Shown in pieces: positions 1 to 5,990 of a stretch of 8,107 nucleotides of DNA. This DNA comes from Candidatus Cloacimonadota bacterium (GTDB lineage Bacteria > Cloacimonadota > Cloacimonadia > Cloacimonadales > WRIO01): the NCBI GenBank assembly GCA_023230175.1, contig JALNXV010000150.1:1-8107 (forward strand), written 5' to 3'. The translations under genes were made by a program, and so were the position numbers. Below the pieces are notes generated by a model, which was not told the DNA's origin, did not search any database, and was given only the letters and a program-made list of their open reading frames with translations. Every line of letters begins with the position of its first letter. Within the stretch, counting starts at the first letter, position 1.

Positions 1-32
1 CAAAAAACTAAAAGTACATAGAAAAATAGATA

Positions 33-142
33 ACACTAGTGAACGGCAACACCGTTAAGAACTTGACGGAAAATGCTCGTCGTCATTAAGTCGATATACG
101 GAAAATTTATATATTTAAAAATCAATAGCCGTTCACTGGTGT
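33..142 (+). promoter_or_regulatory. Structured leader with long inverted repeat ahead of the initiator gene
   Basis: Bases 33-47 (ACACTAGTGAACGGC) pair with 128-142 (GCCGTTCACTGGTGT). The arms match at 14 of 15 positions in DNA and at all 15 in RNA, because the one mismatch becomes a U-G pair. Inside lies a smaller hairpin, 52-58 with 63-69 and loop GAAC. A competing hairpin, 42-46 (AACGG) with 52-56 (CCGTT), would use bases from both. The long stem ends four bases before the AAGGAG ribosome site of the leader ORF. Mutually exclusive pairings next to a ribosome site suggest a switchable leader RNA or antisense-RNA target, as in many plasmid replication genes; that role is inferred. The element could instead act as a DNA cruciform or protein site. 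No convincing promoter was found in 1-157; it may lie upstream of the window. Confidence 0.5.
64..110 (+). repeat. Two degenerate iteron-like sequences in the initiator leader
   Basis: Bases 64-78 (TGACGGAAAATGCTC) and 96-110 (ATACGGAAAATTTAT) share a 9-bp direct repeat, ACGGAAAAT. They match the iteron GTACAGAAAATGTAC found inside the downstream gene at 10 and 11 of 15 positions. They start 32 bp apart, about three helical turns. Initiators often bind degenerate iterons near their own promoter to repress it, so these could be autoregulatory sites. The match is weak and rests mainly on the GAAAAT core, which is easily found in AT-rich DNA. Confidence 0.3.
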
Positions 143-157
143 AGTTAAGGAGAAAAT

Positions 158-196
158 ATGCTCAATATTAGAGGACTTTTTAGAGTGCGTTTATGA
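158..196 (+). CDS. 12-codon leader peptide translationally coupled to the initiator gene
   Basis: ATG at 158 is preceded by a strong Shine-Dalgarno AAGGAG (147-152) five bases upstream, the best ribosome site in this region. The ORF encodes MLNIRGLFRVRL and ends at TGA 194-196, which overlaps the initiator start ATG 193-195 as ATGA. The initiator has no good ribosome site at normal distance: the nearest GAGG, at 171-174, is 18 bases away. Ribosomes finishing the leader would therefore be placed to restart on the initiator. Coupling of a short leader ORF to a rep gene is known in several plasmid families, for example tap-repA in IncFII plasmids. The peptide itself probably has no function beyond being translated. 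No homologue is recognised. Confidence 0.55.
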   Translation: MLNIRGLFRVRL

Positions 197-963
197 AAAA
201 TAAAAAACAAGAAATAAATGATCATCATTTTCTTATCGAGTTCTACTGGATGACGAAGCTAGGTCTAAAGGGAAACGAGCTACGGATGTACGCTCTCATC
301 TATTCCTATTCCCAAGATAATCAAGGAACTCTTTTCGCATCTATCGACTACATCAAACGAAGATTATCTTTAAAATCCAGGACATCTGTCTTTGAAATTA
401 TCAACAAACTTACCGACTTGAATCTAGTGAAGAAAATTGAGAGATATGAAGGCAATATTCGTCTTGTTGAATATGAAATAATCCCTAACATTTATACCCG
501 TTCAGAAAATGTACCACCAGTACAGAAAATGGACGGGGGTAGTACAGAAAGTGTACAAGGGGGGTGTACAGAAAATGTACCCAATAATAAAGATATATAT
601 AACAAAGAGATAACAAAGGATATATTAGATAAAATAGATTTATTAGATAAATCAGATAGAATTAGCGAGTTAGAAGACAAAGTAACATTCGATAAACATC
701 ATGTCTTAACTCGCTATCTCATAAACTCTGGTTATTTGACCGTAAAAGATAAAAGACAGTTTTTCCGATACGATCGATACTTCGAAAAGTTTATTGGCGA
801 AAACGGATATGAGTTTGATGATTTCAAGTTATATGTACAATACTTCATTCACAAGTACAAAGAACGACTGACAAGTGACTATGTCGAAGAATTATTGATA
901 AAGAACAAGTTTGGTTATTTTATTACTGCGATGGAGAAAGCAAAGCACACGTTTAGTGAATAA
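193..963 (+). CDS. Winged-helix replication initiator-like protein
   Basis: A 256-residue protein. Roughly residues 13-95 resemble the N-terminal winged helix of Bacillota replication initiators and replisome organisers: an FYWMTKLGLKGNELRMYA segment, then an IDYIKRRLSL helix and a recognition-like helix ending in LTDLNLVKK. Residues about 103-130 are a low-complexity linker (ENVPP, TESVQGG, TENVPNN) whose DNA carries four iterons. Residues 130-160 are charged and encoded by AT-rich DNA. Residues 160-256 form a second, probably helical domain rich in aromatic and basic residues. This plan, a DNA-binding domain, an iteron-bearing linker and a C-terminal domain, fits initiators of RepA_N-like plasmids and some phages. 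ATG 193 is the only sensible start, because an in-frame TAG lies at 181; translation is probably coupled to the leader ORF. It could belong to a plasmid, prophage or integrative element. The origin-binding role is inferred. Confidence 0.7.
   Translation: MKNKKQEINDHHFLIEFYWMTKLGLKGNELRMYALIYSYSQDNQGTLFASIDYIKRRLSLKSRTSVFEIINKLTDLNLVKKIERYEGNIRLVEYEIIPNIYTRSENVPPVQKMDGGSTESVQGGCTENVPNNKDIYNKEITKDILDKIDLLDKSDRISELEDKVTFDKHHVLTRYLINSGYLTVKDKRQFFRYDRYFEKFIGENGYEFDDFKLYVQYFIHKYKERLTSDYVEELLIKNKFGYFITAMEKAKHTFSE
500..580 (+). repeat. Four palindromic iterons within the initiator gene
   Basis: Four 15-bp copies of GTACAGAAAATGTAC lie at 500-514 (GTTCAGAAAATGTAC), 520-534 (GTACAGAAAATGGAC), 542-556 (GTACAGAAAGTGTAC) and 566-580 (exact). 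Each is a dyad, GTACA-N5-TGTAC, perfect in copies 3 and 4 and one base off in copies 1 and 2. Start-to-start spacings are 20, 22 and 24 bp, near two helical turns, so bound proteins would sit on about the same face. Copy 2 is in a different reading frame from the others, giving VQKMDGG where the others give S/T-E-N/S-V. This shows that the DNA, not the peptide, is being conserved. Likely binding sites for the encoded initiator. Confidence 0.8.
623..658 (+). repeat. 18-bp AT-rich tandem repeat, possible DNA unwinding element
   Basis: TATTAGATAAAATAGATT (623-640) is followed directly by TATTAGATAAATCAGATA (641-658), matching at 15 of 18 positions with an identical first 11 bases. The unit is six codons long and encodes ILDKID/LLDKSD-like peptide. 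It lies 43 bp after the last iteron in a strongly AT-rich stretch starting at about 581. AT-rich tandem repeats beside iterons are where many theta-type origins melt. The in-frame unit means a peptide repeat is also possible. Confidence 0.55.
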
Positions 964-1079
964 TATCAGCGACAAAGCAATACATAGAGCAATAGAAAAG
1001 CAAAACGAGAAATGTTGAGATTCATTCAAATATATCAAAATAACAGGCAGAGCAATTATGAAAAAGTGGAAAAGATGTG

Positions 1080-1106
1080 AAACATATGATATGTTTACAA
1101 TGTAAA
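1080..1106. promoter_or_regulatory. Two overlapping palindromes upstream of the methyltransferase gene
   Basis: AAACATAT-G-ATATGTTT (1080-1096) is a perfect dyad with 8-bp arms. TTTACA-A-TGTAAA (1094-1106) is a perfect dyad with 6-bp arms and shares three bases with it. They lie 54-80 bp upstream of the probable -35 region of the restriction-modification operon and could be repressor or activator sites. Restriction-modification genes are often controlled by a small C protein or by the methyltransferase itself. No C gene is present here, so any binding protein is unknown. Confidence 0.4.
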
Positions 1107-1133
1107 ATACTTACTATTAGACATCTAAAACTG

Positions 1134-1155
1134 ATTAATAATTAAAATTATTAAT
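1134..1155. promoter_or_regulatory. AT-only palindrome just upstream of the methyltransferase promoter
   Basis: Arms ATTAATAATT (1134-1143) and AATTATTAAT (1146-1155) are perfect 10-bp inverted repeats separated by AA. The site ends five bases before the candidate -35 box, a place suited to an operator or an UP-like element. AT-only palindromes can arise by chance in such AT-rich DNA, but 10-bp perfect arms are long. The rest of the 964-1220 spacer contains no convincing gene or terminator. Confidence 0.4.
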
Positions 1156-1159
1156 TTAC

Positions 1160-1188
1160 GTACAAAAAAATTCAATCTCATATATAAT
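1160..1188 (+). promoter_or_regulatory. Probable promoter of the restriction-modification operon
   Basis: A perfect -10 box, TATAAT (1183-1188), has a poor -35 candidate, GTACAA (1160-1165), 17 bp upstream. Transcription would start near 1195 and give a short leader of about 25 bases. That leader contains the Shine-Dalgarno GGGAGG (1208-1213), seven bases before ATG 1221. The weak -35 box would suit a regulated promoter. Confidence 0.6.
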
Positions 1189-1220
1189 GGGTGAGAAACT
1201 GATAGAAGGGAGGATTATTT

Positions 1221-2786
1221 ATGAGCAGCGAAAAAATCGTGGATTCTTTAAAATTTTTCTCCGTTGATGGGTATGAAAAACTAATTGATACCTATGGCCT
1301 TGCTAAAACATGGACGTATATTTTAGACTTCATCTCGAATAAAACCATTGACCAATTACAAGAAAACGAACTTCTTAACTTTGATAATCTTGGCGAAATT
1401 TATGAAATTGGTTTAGCACATTCAAATAAAATTGCAAAGAAGGACATGGGCAAGTATTATACACCAAAAGATGTTTGCCTCGTAATGACAGAACTACTCC
1501 TAGAAAACGACATAGACACTATTGCAGACGTAGGTTGTGGCACAGGCAATTTAATTATTGAAGTGTTAGCTACTCTAAAAGATAAAACTGGAATCGACCC
1601 CATCGATTTCATACTCGGCGGTAAATTATACCTTTATGATATTGATTTGCTAGCGGTTGATATTTGCTTGGCAAAAATAGATATTCTTCTTGGAAAAAAA
1701 GTCTCTCAAAAAGTCAATGTGATAATTGGCGACTTTTTGGATAAAAAAATATCACTTCCTCCAGGAATTTCGGTGATAACGAATCCTCCATATTCTTTGA
1801 TTAAGCAATTTGGGAAAAGTTGGAATGTTGATGAAGTGCTTTTACAAGCAAAAGACTTATATGCTGGATTCATGAATAAAATTATGAACTATTGCAAAAA
1901 TGCCGTTATTGTATCACCACAATCATATCTTGTTGCCAATAAATTCTCTAAATTAAGAAAAAAACTTGGTGAAAAATTTTATGGTGAGGTATTCTCATTC
2001 GACAATGTTCCAGGGACTTTGTTTAACGGAAGGAAAAAAGGCATATTTAATACAAACTCCGCTAATGGTGTAAGAGCATCAATAACATCTCTAAAAAGTA
2101 ATGGCCATCAAGGCTTTAAGCTAACCCATCTAATTAGATTTAGAGGCGATCAAAGAGGCGAAGTAATTAATCTTGATTTCTTACGAAGCAAATTGGGAAC
2201 GCAAATTCAAAAGTTTGATGAACAGCCCATAAAGGCATTCAAAGAATTGGAGCCGATGCTAGAGGAAATTGCGAAAACTGAGACAGATAACGAACGTAAA
2301 TACATCTCAGATTTAATTCAATTTGAACCGTCCTTACAAAACCCAGAATATAAATTATATGTTTCAACCTCCGCTCGATACTTCACGTTAGCGAGTAAAA
2401 AAACATTAAAACGTAAAGGTTACTTTACAATTTATGCAAAAGATGAACAATCGTTTGATTTGCTATATTCATTAATTAACTCAAGCTATGCTTACATGTG
2501 GTGGAGATTTTCTGATGGTGGAATAACGTTTACAAAACGAAATCTTTTCTCCATTCCTTATCATGAGAAAATATTGGAAAAAGTTATCGAAATTGAAGAA
2601 TTGGTCTCAACAATGATTGAAAAAGAAAGTGATTATGTTTCATACAAAGTTAATGCTGGAGAGCGACAAGAAAGTATTAAGTTCCCAGCAGAATATAGAG
2701 ATAAAATCAATGAAGTATTATTTCCAAAATACGCTGACGACATGAAATTACTTCATAAGAATTATGAGGTGTTAGATGGGCAATAA
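1221..2786 (+). CDS. Type II DNA adenine-N6 methyltransferase, gamma-type (TaqI-like order)
   Basis: A 521-residue enzyme that should transfer a methyl group from S-adenosylmethionine to adenine in a specific DNA site, protecting host DNA from the neighbouring endonuclease. Motifs run X, I, IV: KYYTPKDV (residues 79-82 are YYTP), ADVGCGTGN (102-110, AdoMet binding) and catalytic NPPY (188-191). LYDIDLLAVDI, between I and IV, fits motif II. This order with a C-terminal target-recognition region is typical of gamma-class N6-adenine enzymes such as M.TaqI. About residues 270-480 are the probable recognition domain, including SARYFTLASKK, YMWWRFSDGGITF and FSIPY. The length suits a stand-alone type II methyltransferase. 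The start has a strong GGGAGG ribosome site, and the last 11 bases overlap the downstream gene. It lacks the usual type I M-subunit layout, and no S subunit is present. The target sequence cannot be read from the protein. Confidence 0.88.
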   Translation: MSSEKIVDSLKFFSVDGYEKLIDTYGLAKTWTYILDFISNKTIDQLQENELLNFDNLGEIYEIGLAHSNKIAKKDMGKYYTPKDVCLVMTELLLENDIDTIADVGCGTGNLIIEVLATLKDKTGIDPIDFILGGKLYLYDIDLLAVDICLAKIDILLGKKVSQKVNVIIGDFLDKKISLPPGISVITNPPYSLIKQFGKSWNVDEVLLQAKDLYAGFMNKIMNYCKNAVIVSPQSYLVANKFSKLRKKLGEKFYGEVFSFDNVPGTLFNGRKKGIFNTNSANGVRASITSLKSNGHQGFKLTHLIRFRGDQRGEVINLDFLRSKLGTQIQKFDEQPIKAFKELEPMLEEIAKTETDNERKYISDLIQFEPSLQNPEYKLYVSTSARYFTLASKKTLKRKGYFTIYAKDEQSFDLLYSLINSSYAYMWWRFSDGGITFTKRNLFSIPYHEKILEKVIEIEELVSTMIEKESDYVSYKVNAGERQESIKFPAEYRDKINEVLFPKYADDMKLLHKNYEVLDGQ

Positions 2787-3942
2787 AGCACTTGTTTTGT
2801 TGTTTAATAAAATTTATAACAACGGAAAATTGACTTCGATCGTTGCTTCCAAAAAAGACATAAAAAATTTGGAGACATTCTACAAGAACAATTTTCAAAA
2901 AACGGACACTTATTCCGAGTTTATTCGTGAGATTGGAAAATTGGGAAGAATTCTTAACTTGTCCAAGGCTGCGAGTGCAGAATTCGAAAAGCAATTCAAT
3001 AAAAGACAAGGATTGCAACCTTCGATTTTAAACGAATGTTTTGTTATTCAAACTATTGCGGATCTTTTGAAGTTAGATCACTTTATTGATGCTGATGAAA
3101 AAGTGGAAAACGTGCCAGTACATCTTCTCCGTTCGTTAATTAAGGCAAGAGGAGGAGAACTTGAATCTCAATACCCAAGATATATTTATCATGGCGACAA
3201 ACAAGGGGTTGTGCTTTTACAATATGGAGATTCAGCATCAATTGATGCCATTTTTGTTAATGAAGGTTCTAGAATTAGACTCGAAATCAAAGACTCAAAG
3301 GCCAAAATGGGCGAGTTTGATCTTAGTTATGGTGAAGATGGAAAACTTATACCATCAGATAAAATTATTGAAGAATTTCCTGCTTTTTTGAAGTTTATCA
3401 ACAAATTTAATAGTGAGACCACTGTTTTTGATCAAGTTGGTCGGAATTATAAGTTTGGGAAAGATATTGATCAAGCGACTGCGGTAGAATTAGTTGACTC
3501 GACGTTTAAAACGAAAAAAATTGATTTGTATTTATTGCAAAACTCTAGCAAACTTTTCACTTTACCTACTGAATATTTACTAGATAACATTGACATATCT
3601 GGTTCGGAGATAAGGACGGCCGGAAGAAATCACTTTGCTGTTTTTACACCTGCCAATTTACTTTCTATACTAAACTCTCTGAATGCCCAAATTAACGGAA
3701 ATCAAGTCAAACTTCTTTATGATGCAGCAAGAGAAAAGAAAGGCCGTGGGATGACTGTTATTACACGTTATGATATTAATAGCCTTTATTTTCTTAAAAT
3801 TAACAACGTCAATATAAACACCGGTTTTGTATTTTTTGATTTGAAAGATGTTGAACAAAAAAAGCCAACCATCTCAATGCATGTCTATACTATACTGAAT
3901 GAGAAAAATCTAGCAGAAATATCAAAAATACTGAATCCATAA
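2776..3942 (+). CDS. Putative type II restriction endonuclease with PD-(D/E)XK signature
   Basis: A 388-residue protein whose gene starts inside the end of the methyltransferase gene, with GAGG (2766-2769) six bases before ATG 2776. This tight coupling is typical of a restriction partner. The middle of the protein carries GDSASIDAIF followed by RLEIKDSKAK. D157, E170 and K172 fit the D-X12-E-X-K metal-binding core of the PD-(D/E)XK nuclease fold, with G151-D152-S153 just before it. Residues 1-140 are mostly charged and helical-looking and may be a recognition or dimer region. The C-terminal 200 residues contain mixed strands, such as MTVITRYDINSLYFLKINN, with no domain I recognise. I cannot place it in a named restriction family. 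The endonuclease role rests on the motif and on operon position. It could be another nuclease-like accessory protein. Confidence 0.68.
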   Translation: MGNKALVLLFNKIYNNGKLTSIVASKKDIKNLETFYKNNFQKTDTYSEFIREIGKLGRILNLSKAASAEFEKQFNKRQGLQPSILNECFVIQTIADLLKLDHFIDADEKVENVPVHLLRSLIKARGGELESQYPRYIYHGDKQGVVLLQYGDSASIDAIFVNEGSRIRLEIKDSKAKMGEFDLSYGEDGKLIPSDKIIEEFPAFLKFINKFNSETTVFDQVGRNYKFGKDIDQATAVELVDSTFKTKKIDLYLLQNSSKLFTLPTEYLLDNIDISGSEIRTAGRNHFAVFTPANLLSILNSLNAQINGNQVKLLYDAAREKKGRGMTVITRYDINSLYFLKINNVNINTGFVFFDLKDVEQKKPTISMHVYTILNEKNLAEISKILNP

Positions 3943-4211
3943 TTAAAAGTCATTTGAAATGATAGAAGTTTTGAGTTGTGGATTTACACTTTCTTTATTA
4001 CTAAAAGTCCAAGCATTAAAAAGATGTATTTAATACGTCATGAATCATATGGAGTTGGCACGAGCATGTCATGCATTTATCGTAATATGAATTGAATTAT
4101 TTAATGCGCAAAAACAAAAAAATCTTCCACTTAATAGATTGATATTTGTCATCAACATAAATATTACTGTTTGAGGAATGAATGTTCTACAATAGAGTGA
4201 AAGGAGTCATG
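3943..4211. other. Spacer between the restriction genes and the Gabija genes
   Basis: No convincing gene is present. Small dyads occur: TCATTT-G-AAATGA (3950-3962), GTATT-T-AATAC (4026-4036, extendable to 4023-4039 with one G-U pair) and GCATG-T-CATGC (4064-4074). None is followed by a T tract, so none looks like an intrinsic terminator, and transcripts from the restriction genes may run through. Three small dyads in 125 bp are noted without an assigned role. A possible promoter lies near the right end. Confidence 0.5.
4139..4167 (+). promoter_or_regulatory. Candidate promoter for the Gabija pair
   Basis: TTGATA (4139-4144) matches the -35 consensus at 5 of 6 positions. TATTAC (4162-4167), 17 bp downstream, matches the -10 consensus at 4 of 6. 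Transcription would begin about 40 bp before the preferred gajA start at 4212. The -10 is mediocre, and AT-rich spacers give chance matches. Confidence 0.4.
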
Positions 4212-5990
4212 ATGGGGATACAAGTAAGCAAGGTTCTGATAAAAAATTACAAGTCAATTTCATCATTGCTAGTTCTTTTGAATGACAAGAACGTTTTCTT
4301 TGGTAAGAACAACACAGGGAAATCCAACATTCTCAAAGCAATAAGTCTTGGTTTCTCATACGAATCTATTGATGCAGAAGACGTTTTTAATTCTAAATTA
4401 AATCCATTTTCGTATGATAAAAAAGTCACTATTGATATTTATATCAAACCAACAGTCAACGGTGAACTAACTTCGTCTTTTGATGACGATTGGATATTAG
4501 TGATGGGCGAAGGAAAAGGTATTGATGAGAACAGCGACTCTTTTTTCGCTTTTAGAACCGAGTTATCATTCGACGAAAAACGGTCTGTATACATAAACAC
4601 AAAAAAACAAATCAAAAGATGGAGTGATGATGGAAATCATTCACTTGCTGCAAAATTTAACTCAAGAGTTCTTGATTATATCTATTGCGAATACGTTGAT
4701 GCACATAGAGATATATCAGAGGATTTGCGAAACAGAAAATCAATTTGGGCTAGATTAATATCCAAAATCAAAATTGAACAAGCCAAAAAAGATGAAATTC
4801 AAATTAAACTTCAAGAAATTAATTGTTCAATTAAGGAAGAAAGCAAGCTAATTCAAGAAATTGAAAAAGAAATGAAGAAAACTGTGTCCGAAGAAAAGTA
4901 TGAAGTTAATATTGCTCCAGTTACAAAGGATCTTGAAACTCTGTATAAAGGAATAGATATTTATTATCAAAGTGAAAACTTCAATCCAGTTCCGGCTTTA
5001 AATCTCGGTAGTGGCGTGAGGAGCTGGGCAGTGTTTTCTACAATTAAGAGTCAAATTAATCTCTTTTCTTCGGAAATCACCCCGTTCCATTCTCTTTTGC
5101 TCGTTGAAGAACCGGAAGCACATGTTCACCCTCAACAGCAGATGCAACTGGTGAAAATACTTAATGAAACGAATTCTCAAAAAGTTATCGCGACCCATTC
5201 TCCGTATGTAATTAATCAGCTGGAACTTGAAACACTAGTTCGAATTGATAAAGATTCTAGTGGAACTCATTTTTATCCATTAAGTAATACTTTTTCTGAC
5301 GTCGACATATCCGCAATAAAACATTTTTGCATGAGTAATAAGGCAGATTTGGTTTTCTCTAGACTAGTGGTTATGGTAGAAGGTTTAACAGAACTTATTG
5401 CTATGCCAATATTTTTTCAATTTTATTTCGGCATTTCTCCTTTTGATGCAGGCGTCACTTTTGTGTCCTCCGATGGAGGATTGCGCTATAAACCATTCTT
5501 ACAACTTTTGCACGCTTACAAACTGAACTGGTTATTATTCAGTGATGGAGAAGCAGGTGTTATAAAATCCATATCATCGGCACTAAGGAAAATAACAAAT
5601 AATCCCAGTTTTGACTTGGCGACTGAGTCTCGAGTAATTAAAATTCCAGCTGGATTGAACTACGAGAGCTATTTGTATGGAACTAGTTTCGCATCTCAAA
5701 TACACCAAGTGATAGACTCATACGAAGGGATCCAAGATTATATAAATTCTACATATATGAACTCCCAGGCTTGGATTGCTTTCAAAAGTAAAAATCCAAT
5801 TCCTGTATTTGCTAACCGTAACGATGAATGTGATAAATGTACAGTTTTCTACTTGAAGAAAAATAAAATTACATTAGCAGAGTTTATTGCTGAAAAAATT
5901 GTTTCTTCTTGTGGCAATAAGAGTGAATTGCCACAGTTGATAATTGACCTTTTTGAAAAAATAAAAACGGAGGTGAATCTCGATGAATAG
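4212..5990 (+). CDS. gajA: GajA-like OLD-family ATPase/TOPRIM nuclease (Gabija)
   Basis: A 592-residue protein that in Gabija nicks DNA and is held in check by nucleotides until phage infection depletes them. The N-terminal ABC-type ATPase half has Walker A GKNNTGKS (residues 31-38), a coiled-coil insertion at about 190-235, Walker B-like LLLVEEPEAHVHP (E299, E300) and switch-histidine THSPY (328-332). The C-terminal TOPRIM half has VEGLTE (E390, E394), SDGG (D421), FSDGEAG (D445, E447) and a late lysine near K552 in KKNKITLAEFIAE. The size is near the roughly 580 residues of known GajA. I chose ATG 4212 because AAGGAG (4201-4206) lies five bases upstream and the protein then begins MGIQVSKVLIKNYKSI, as OLD proteins do; an in-frame ATG at 4182 would add ten residues. 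The last eight bases overlap the helicase gene. A stand-alone OLD nuclease is unlikely given the partner. Confidence 0.87.
   Translation: MGIQVSKVLIKNYKSISSLLVLLNDKNVFFGKNNTGKSNILKAISLGFSYESIDAEDVFNSKLNPFSYDKKVTIDIYIKPTVNGELTSSFDDDWILVMGEGKGIDENSDSFFAFRTELSFDEKRSVYINTKKQIKRWSDDGNHSLAAKFNSRVLDYIYCEYVDAHRDISEDLRNRKSIWARLISKIKIEQAKKDEIQIKLQEINCSIKEESKLIQEIEKEMKKTVSEEKYEVNIAPVTKDLETLYKGIDIYYQSENFNPVPALNLGSGVRSWAVFSTIKSQINLFSSEITPFHSLLLVEEPEAHVHPQQQMQLVKILNETNSQKVIATHSPYVINQLELETLVRIDKDSSGTHFYPLSNTFSDVDISAIKHFCMSNKADLVFSRLVVMVEGLTELIAMPIFFQFYFGISPFDAGVTFVSSDGGLRYKPFLQLLHAYKLNWLLFSDGEAGVIKSISSALRKITNNPSFDLATESRVIKIPAGLNYESYLYGTSFASQIHQVIDSYEGIQDYINSTYMNSQAWIAFKSKNPIPVFANRNDECDKCTVFYLKKNKITLAEFIAEKIVSSCGNKSELPQLIIDLFEKIKTEVNLDE

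Larger units (their letters stand above)
500..660. other. Candidate replication origin inside the initiator gene
   Basis: Four iterons (500-580) are followed by an AT-rich segment (581-660) with a tandem repeat, all within the coding region between two protein domains. Origins embedded in the initiator gene are established for RepA_N plasmids such as pSK41 and pAD1, and for several phages of Gram-positive bacteria. The arrangement implies theta-type initiation by the encoded protein. No DnaA box was searched for systematically, and function is inferred from architecture only. Confidence 0.6.

Noticed and set aside
1012..1080. 22-codon ORF in the spacer before the methyltransferase gene, a possible small controller protein
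   Set aside because: It has no good ribosome site, no helix-turn-helix pattern and is much shorter than known C proteins.
3161..3391. 76-codon plus-strand ORF inside the endonuclease candidate
   Set aside because: It is an alternative frame of a well-supported gene and has no protein features of its own.
1221..3942. Methyltransferase plus nuclease as part of a type I, BREX or DISARM system
   Set aside because: No specificity subunit, translocating restriction helicase, PglZ or DISARM helicase is present; a simple type II pair explains the genes.
4024..4095. 23-codon ORF before the Gabija genes
   Set aside because: The ribosome site is weak, the peptide resembles nothing I know, and chance ORFs of this size are common.
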